8,016 nucleotides of DNA from assembly GCA_964519015.1 (NCBI GenBank), contig CAZFHZ010000145.1, forward strand, positions 1-8,016. Direction: 5' to 3'. The notes under the pieces are model-generated. The model was given only the letters and a program-made list of their open reading frames with translations. It made no database searches and was not told the DNA's origin. The stretch comes from CAZFHZ01 sp964519015 (lineage in GTDB: Bacteria > Blakebacterota > Blakebacteria > Blakebacterales > CAYUVJ01). Position numbers and translations under genes: made by a program. The first letter of the stretch is position 1; every line of letters starts with the position of its first letter. Below are positions 6,153 through 8,016 of this stretch, piece after piece.

Positions 6153-7301
6153 ATGAAGAACCTGTCCCCGCTGATGGTCCTGTCGCTCGCCGCCCTGATC
6201 CCGATCGCGGGCTGCACCTCCGCGGCCGATCCACACCCGGTCACCCTGGTCCGCAGCGAGCAGACCTTCCCGCCGGCGGCCACCAACCAGATCAGGCTGG
6301 GTGATCTGGACGGTGACGGTGATCTCGATGCCGTCTTCTCCAACCAGGGTCCCCACGACAGCCAGGTCTGGTTCAACGACGGCACGGGATTCTTCACGGA
6401 TTCGGGACAGCGGCTGAGCACCCAGGGGCACGGAGCCGGGCTCGGCGATCTGGATGCCGACGGGGATCTGGATCTGTTCCTGACCTGCGCGGGCTTCCAC
6501 TCCAACAACCTGCCCACGAAGATCTACTTCAATGACGGCCGGGGGCGCTTCATCGATTCGCAGCAGGATCTGGGTGATGCCGGAATCAGCGGAAACGGGG
6601 TCAACCTGGTGGATCTCGACTCCGACGGCGACCTGGACGCCCACGTCTGGTACTACACGACCACCGCCCAGCCGTATTTCCACCGGGTGTATCTGAACGA
6701 CGGCGCGGGGCACTTCCGGCTCGGCGAGATCGCTCTGCCCCAAGGCAGCCACCTCTTCTGGGGGGATCTGGACGGCGACCACACGCCCGATGCCTTCGCC
6801 ATGGAATGGGAACGCGGCCTGCGGGCTCTGATCGGCGACGGCCGGGGGCGATTCGCCTCAACCTGGGAGTTCCCTGATCCTCACCTCCAGTACGGCGATG
6901 TCGGGCTCGGCGACCTGGACCGTGACGGCGATCTGGATGCTCTGGTCTCCTGGCGGGGGAACACCGTCGATGATTCAACCCGGGTCTTCTTCAACGACGG
7001 GCACGGTCATTTCTCAGAGAGCGAAAGCCGATTGCCGCCGGTTCTCGGCGCCGAGATCACGCTCGTTGATTTCAACGGCGACCGGACCCTCGACGCCTAT
7101 CTGAGCACTTTTCGCGGTCCCAATCTGCTTTGGCTCAACACCGGGGACGGGCACTTCGTCGATTCGGGGCAGGTTATGTGTGCCTCCGAACCAAATGCCG
7201 GAGTCGGGATCGGGGACCTCAACTCAGACGGGACTCCCGATGTATTCGTTTCATTCTACGGTGAGGGCTCGAACTCGATCTGGTTCAATCGCGATCGGTA
7301 A
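6153..7301 (+). CDS. FG-GAP/VCBS seven-repeat beta-propeller lipoprotein
   Basis: The protein has 382 residues. ATG 6153 is preferred because GGAG (6142-6145) is 7 bases upstream and a normal signal peptide with lipobox PIAGC (Cys21) follows. ATG 6090, directly after the previous stop, would put 21 odd residues before it. Seven FG-GAP/VCBS units follow, each opening with a calcium-type loop such as GDLDGDGDLD. The first Asp of each falls at 51, 99, 154, 205, 254, 306 and 355, and most units carry a following (Y/F)-x-N-D-G-x-G-x-F strand. The number fits an integrin-alpha-like seven-bladed propeller, where the Asp-rich loops bind calcium. The loops are degenerate in units 4 (GDLDGDHTPD), 6 (VDFNGDRTLD) and 7 (GDLNSDGTPD). 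The likely place is the outer surface or periplasm, with a role in binding or adhesion; no enzyme domain is seen. It lies 63 bases after the DJ-1-like lipoprotein gene and is probably co-transcribed. Confidence 0.87.
   Translation: MKNLSPLMVLSLAALIPIAGCTSAADPHPVTLVRSEQTFPPAATNQIRLGDLDGDGDLDAVFSNQGPHDSQVWFNDGTGFFTDSGQRLSTQGHGAGLGDLDADGDLDLFLTCAGFHSNNLPTKIYFNDGRGRFIDSQQDLGDAGISGNGVNLVDLDSDGDLDAHVWYYTTTAQPYFHRVYLNDGAGHFRLGEIALPQGSHLFWGDLDGDHTPDAFAMEWERGLRALIGDGRGRFASTWEFPDPHLQYGDVGLGDLDRDGDLDALVSWRGNTVDDSTRVFFNDGHGHFSESESRLPPVLGAEITLVDFNGDRTLDAYLSTFRGPNLLWLNTGDGHFVDSGQVMCASEPNAGVGIGDLNSDGTPDVFVSFYGEGSNSIWFNRDR
6291..7289 (+). repeat. Seven FG-GAP/VCBS repeats (protein level)
   Basis: Units of 48-55 residues share a (G/V)D(L/F)(D/N)-x-D calcium loop and, in most, a downstream NDG-x-G-x-F strand. 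The final unit is short and ends (IWFNRDR) just after its loop, as expected if its missing strand is supplied by the N-terminus to close the ring. Confidence 0.8.
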
Positions 7302-7316
7302 GCAGCCTTAGGACAC

Positions 7317-7346
7317 TTCCTTTCATCGTTCTGTCCGTGGTATATC
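7317..7346 (+). promoter_or_regulatory. Weak candidate promoter of the methyltransferase-like gene
   Basis: The stretch 7311-7350 is richer in A/T than its surroundings. TTCCTT (7317-7322) and TATATC (7341-7346) are 18 bases apart; the -10 matches four of six consensus bases and the -35 poorly. It precedes the hairpin and ribosome binding site of the gene starting at 7389. Confidence 0.25.
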
Positions 7347-7350
7347 TCCA

Positions 7351-7373
7351 CCGCGGGTGGGGAAGCCCCGCGG
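7351..7373 (+). terminator. GC-rich hairpin between the VCBS and methyltransferase-like genes
   Basis: CCGCGGG (7351-7357) and CCCGCGG (7367-7373) form a perfect 7-bp stem with a 9-base loop. No T-run follows. It lies 50 bases after the VCBS lipoprotein stop, and its right arm shares two bases with the GGAGGAG ribosome binding site (7372-7378) of the next gene. It may end upstream transcription or limit access to that ribosome binding site. Confidence 0.4.
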
Positions 7374-7388
7374 AGGAGTGAAGCGAAT

Positions 7389-8016
7389 ATGGAGACCACC
7401 AGATCATACGGCCCCCTGAACTCAGCGCTGGTCCGGGAGGGGGACTGGCTTTTCCGCCGGCGCAGCTGGCTCCCTCTCACCCTGGCCCTGGTGGTCTATC
7501 CGGCGGTCGTCCTGGGCCCGCGTTTCTCCCCCCAGCAGTGGGACCGTTGGGAACTGGTCGCCCTGCTGGTCGCCCTGGCCGGGCTGGCCGTGCGTCTGGC
7601 GGTGGCCGGGTTCGTGCCCAGAGGCACCTCCGGTCGTAATATCGAGGGGCAGGAGGCCTCGACCCTCAACACCACCGGCCTCTACACCATGGTGCGCCAT
7701 CCCCTCTACCTGGGCAACTTCCTGATGTGGCTGGGGGTGGTCCTGCTGGCCGCCCACTTCTGGCTGGCGCTACTCTTCATCCTCCTCTTCTGGATCTACG
7801 TCGAGCGGGTAATGGTCGCCGAGGAGGCCTACCTGGCGGAACACTTCGGCGAGGACTTCCGGGCCTGGGCGGCCCGCACCCCGGCCTTCCTCCCCCGGCG
7901 ACTACGCTGGGAGAGCCCACCGCTGGCCTTCTCCCCGCGCACCATGCTCCGCCGCGAGTTCTCCGGGATCTGTGCTCTGATCGCCGTCTTCACCTCGGTG
8001 GATGTGCTGCGCAACC
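7389..8016 (+). CDS. Isoprenylcysteine carboxyl methyltransferase-like membrane protein, N-terminal part
   Basis: The frame is open to the window edge, so only 209 residues are seen. ATG 7389 follows GGAGGAG (7372-7378) with a 10-base spacer. Hydrophobic segments lie at about 26-44, 55-76 and 110-136, and another begins at 191. The signature region has GTSGRN (79-84), NTTGLYTMVRHPLYLGNF (94-111, with Arg103-His104-Pro105), E-R-V-M-V-A-E-E (139-146) and HFGEDFRAWAARTPAFLP (152-169). This is the C-terminal SAM-binding pattern of the ICMT/PEMT-like methyltransferase superfamily. In bacteria the substrate is usually unknown and may be a lipid or small molecule rather than a prenylated protein. 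The chain runs on past the signature into another hydrophobic segment, which many short family members lack, so extra membrane helices may follow. Whether it belongs to the upstream unit is unclear because of the hairpin and candidate promoter between them. Confidence 0.85.
   Translation, partial: METTRSYGPLNSALVREGDWLFRRRSWLPLTLALVVYPAVVLGPRFSPQQWDRWELVALLVALAGLAVRLAVAGFVPRGTSGRNIEGQEASTLNTTGLYTMVRHPLYLGNFLMWLGVVLLAAHFWLALLFILLFWIYVERVMVAEEAYLAEHFGEDFRAWAARTPAFLPRRLRWESPPLAFSPRTMLRREFSGICALIAVFTSVDVLRN

Overview
The window is GC-rich bacterial DNA. It carries four complete protein genes and two genes cut by the window edges. Three consecutive plus-strand genes start with a lipoprotein signal peptide ending in a lipobox Cys, which points to a cell with abundant surface or periplasmic lipoproteins. 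The gene content (a tricorn-type peptidase, a DUF169 protein, a W-x3-(Y/F)-GG propeller lipoprotein and an FG-GAP/VCBS lipoprotein) recalls uncultivated diderm bacteria of the FCB-like or neighbouring candidate phyla. That placement is an inference; no marker gene is present. I see no rRNA, tRNA or CRISPR array.

Layout. Positions 1-1710 (+) are the C-terminal half of a tricorn protease homologue with the catalytic core intact. Positions 1711-2038 hold no convincing gene, but do hold a degenerate repeat, a weak hairpin, a possible antisense transposase-tail remnant and an orphan Shine-Dalgarno sequence followed directly by ATG-TGA. Positions 2039-3148 (+) encode a beta-lactamase-fold serine hydrolase lipoprotein with noticeably more A/T-ending codons than the tricorn gene. 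A diverged second copy of the same repeat follows it at 3181-3222, so this gene is bracketed by direct repeats. Positions 3296-4066 (-) encode a DUF169 protein, convergent with the hydrolase gene.

The DUF169 gene is divergent from a two-gene plus-strand block. The 166-bp space between them has a good sigma70-like promoter for DUF169, with an imperfect palindrome lying over its -35 element. The block consists of 4233-6089, a lipoprotein joining a DJ-1/PfpI-like domain to seven W-x3-(Y/F)-GG repeats, and 6153-7301, a lipoprotein with seven FG-GAP/VCBS repeats. Both look like complete seven-bladed beta-propellers on the cell surface or in the periplasm. The window ends in an isoprenylcysteine-methyltransferase-like membrane protein (7389 to the edge) whose ribosome binding site abuts a GC-rich hairpin.

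No single pathway links all the genes. The best-supported themes are exported or surface proteins (three lipoproteins) and peptide or ester hydrolysis (tricorn homologue, serine hydrolase). The most unusual items are the DJ-1-like/propeller fusion lipoprotein, the repeat-bracketed hydrolase gene and the promoter-operator arrangement of the DUF169 gene.
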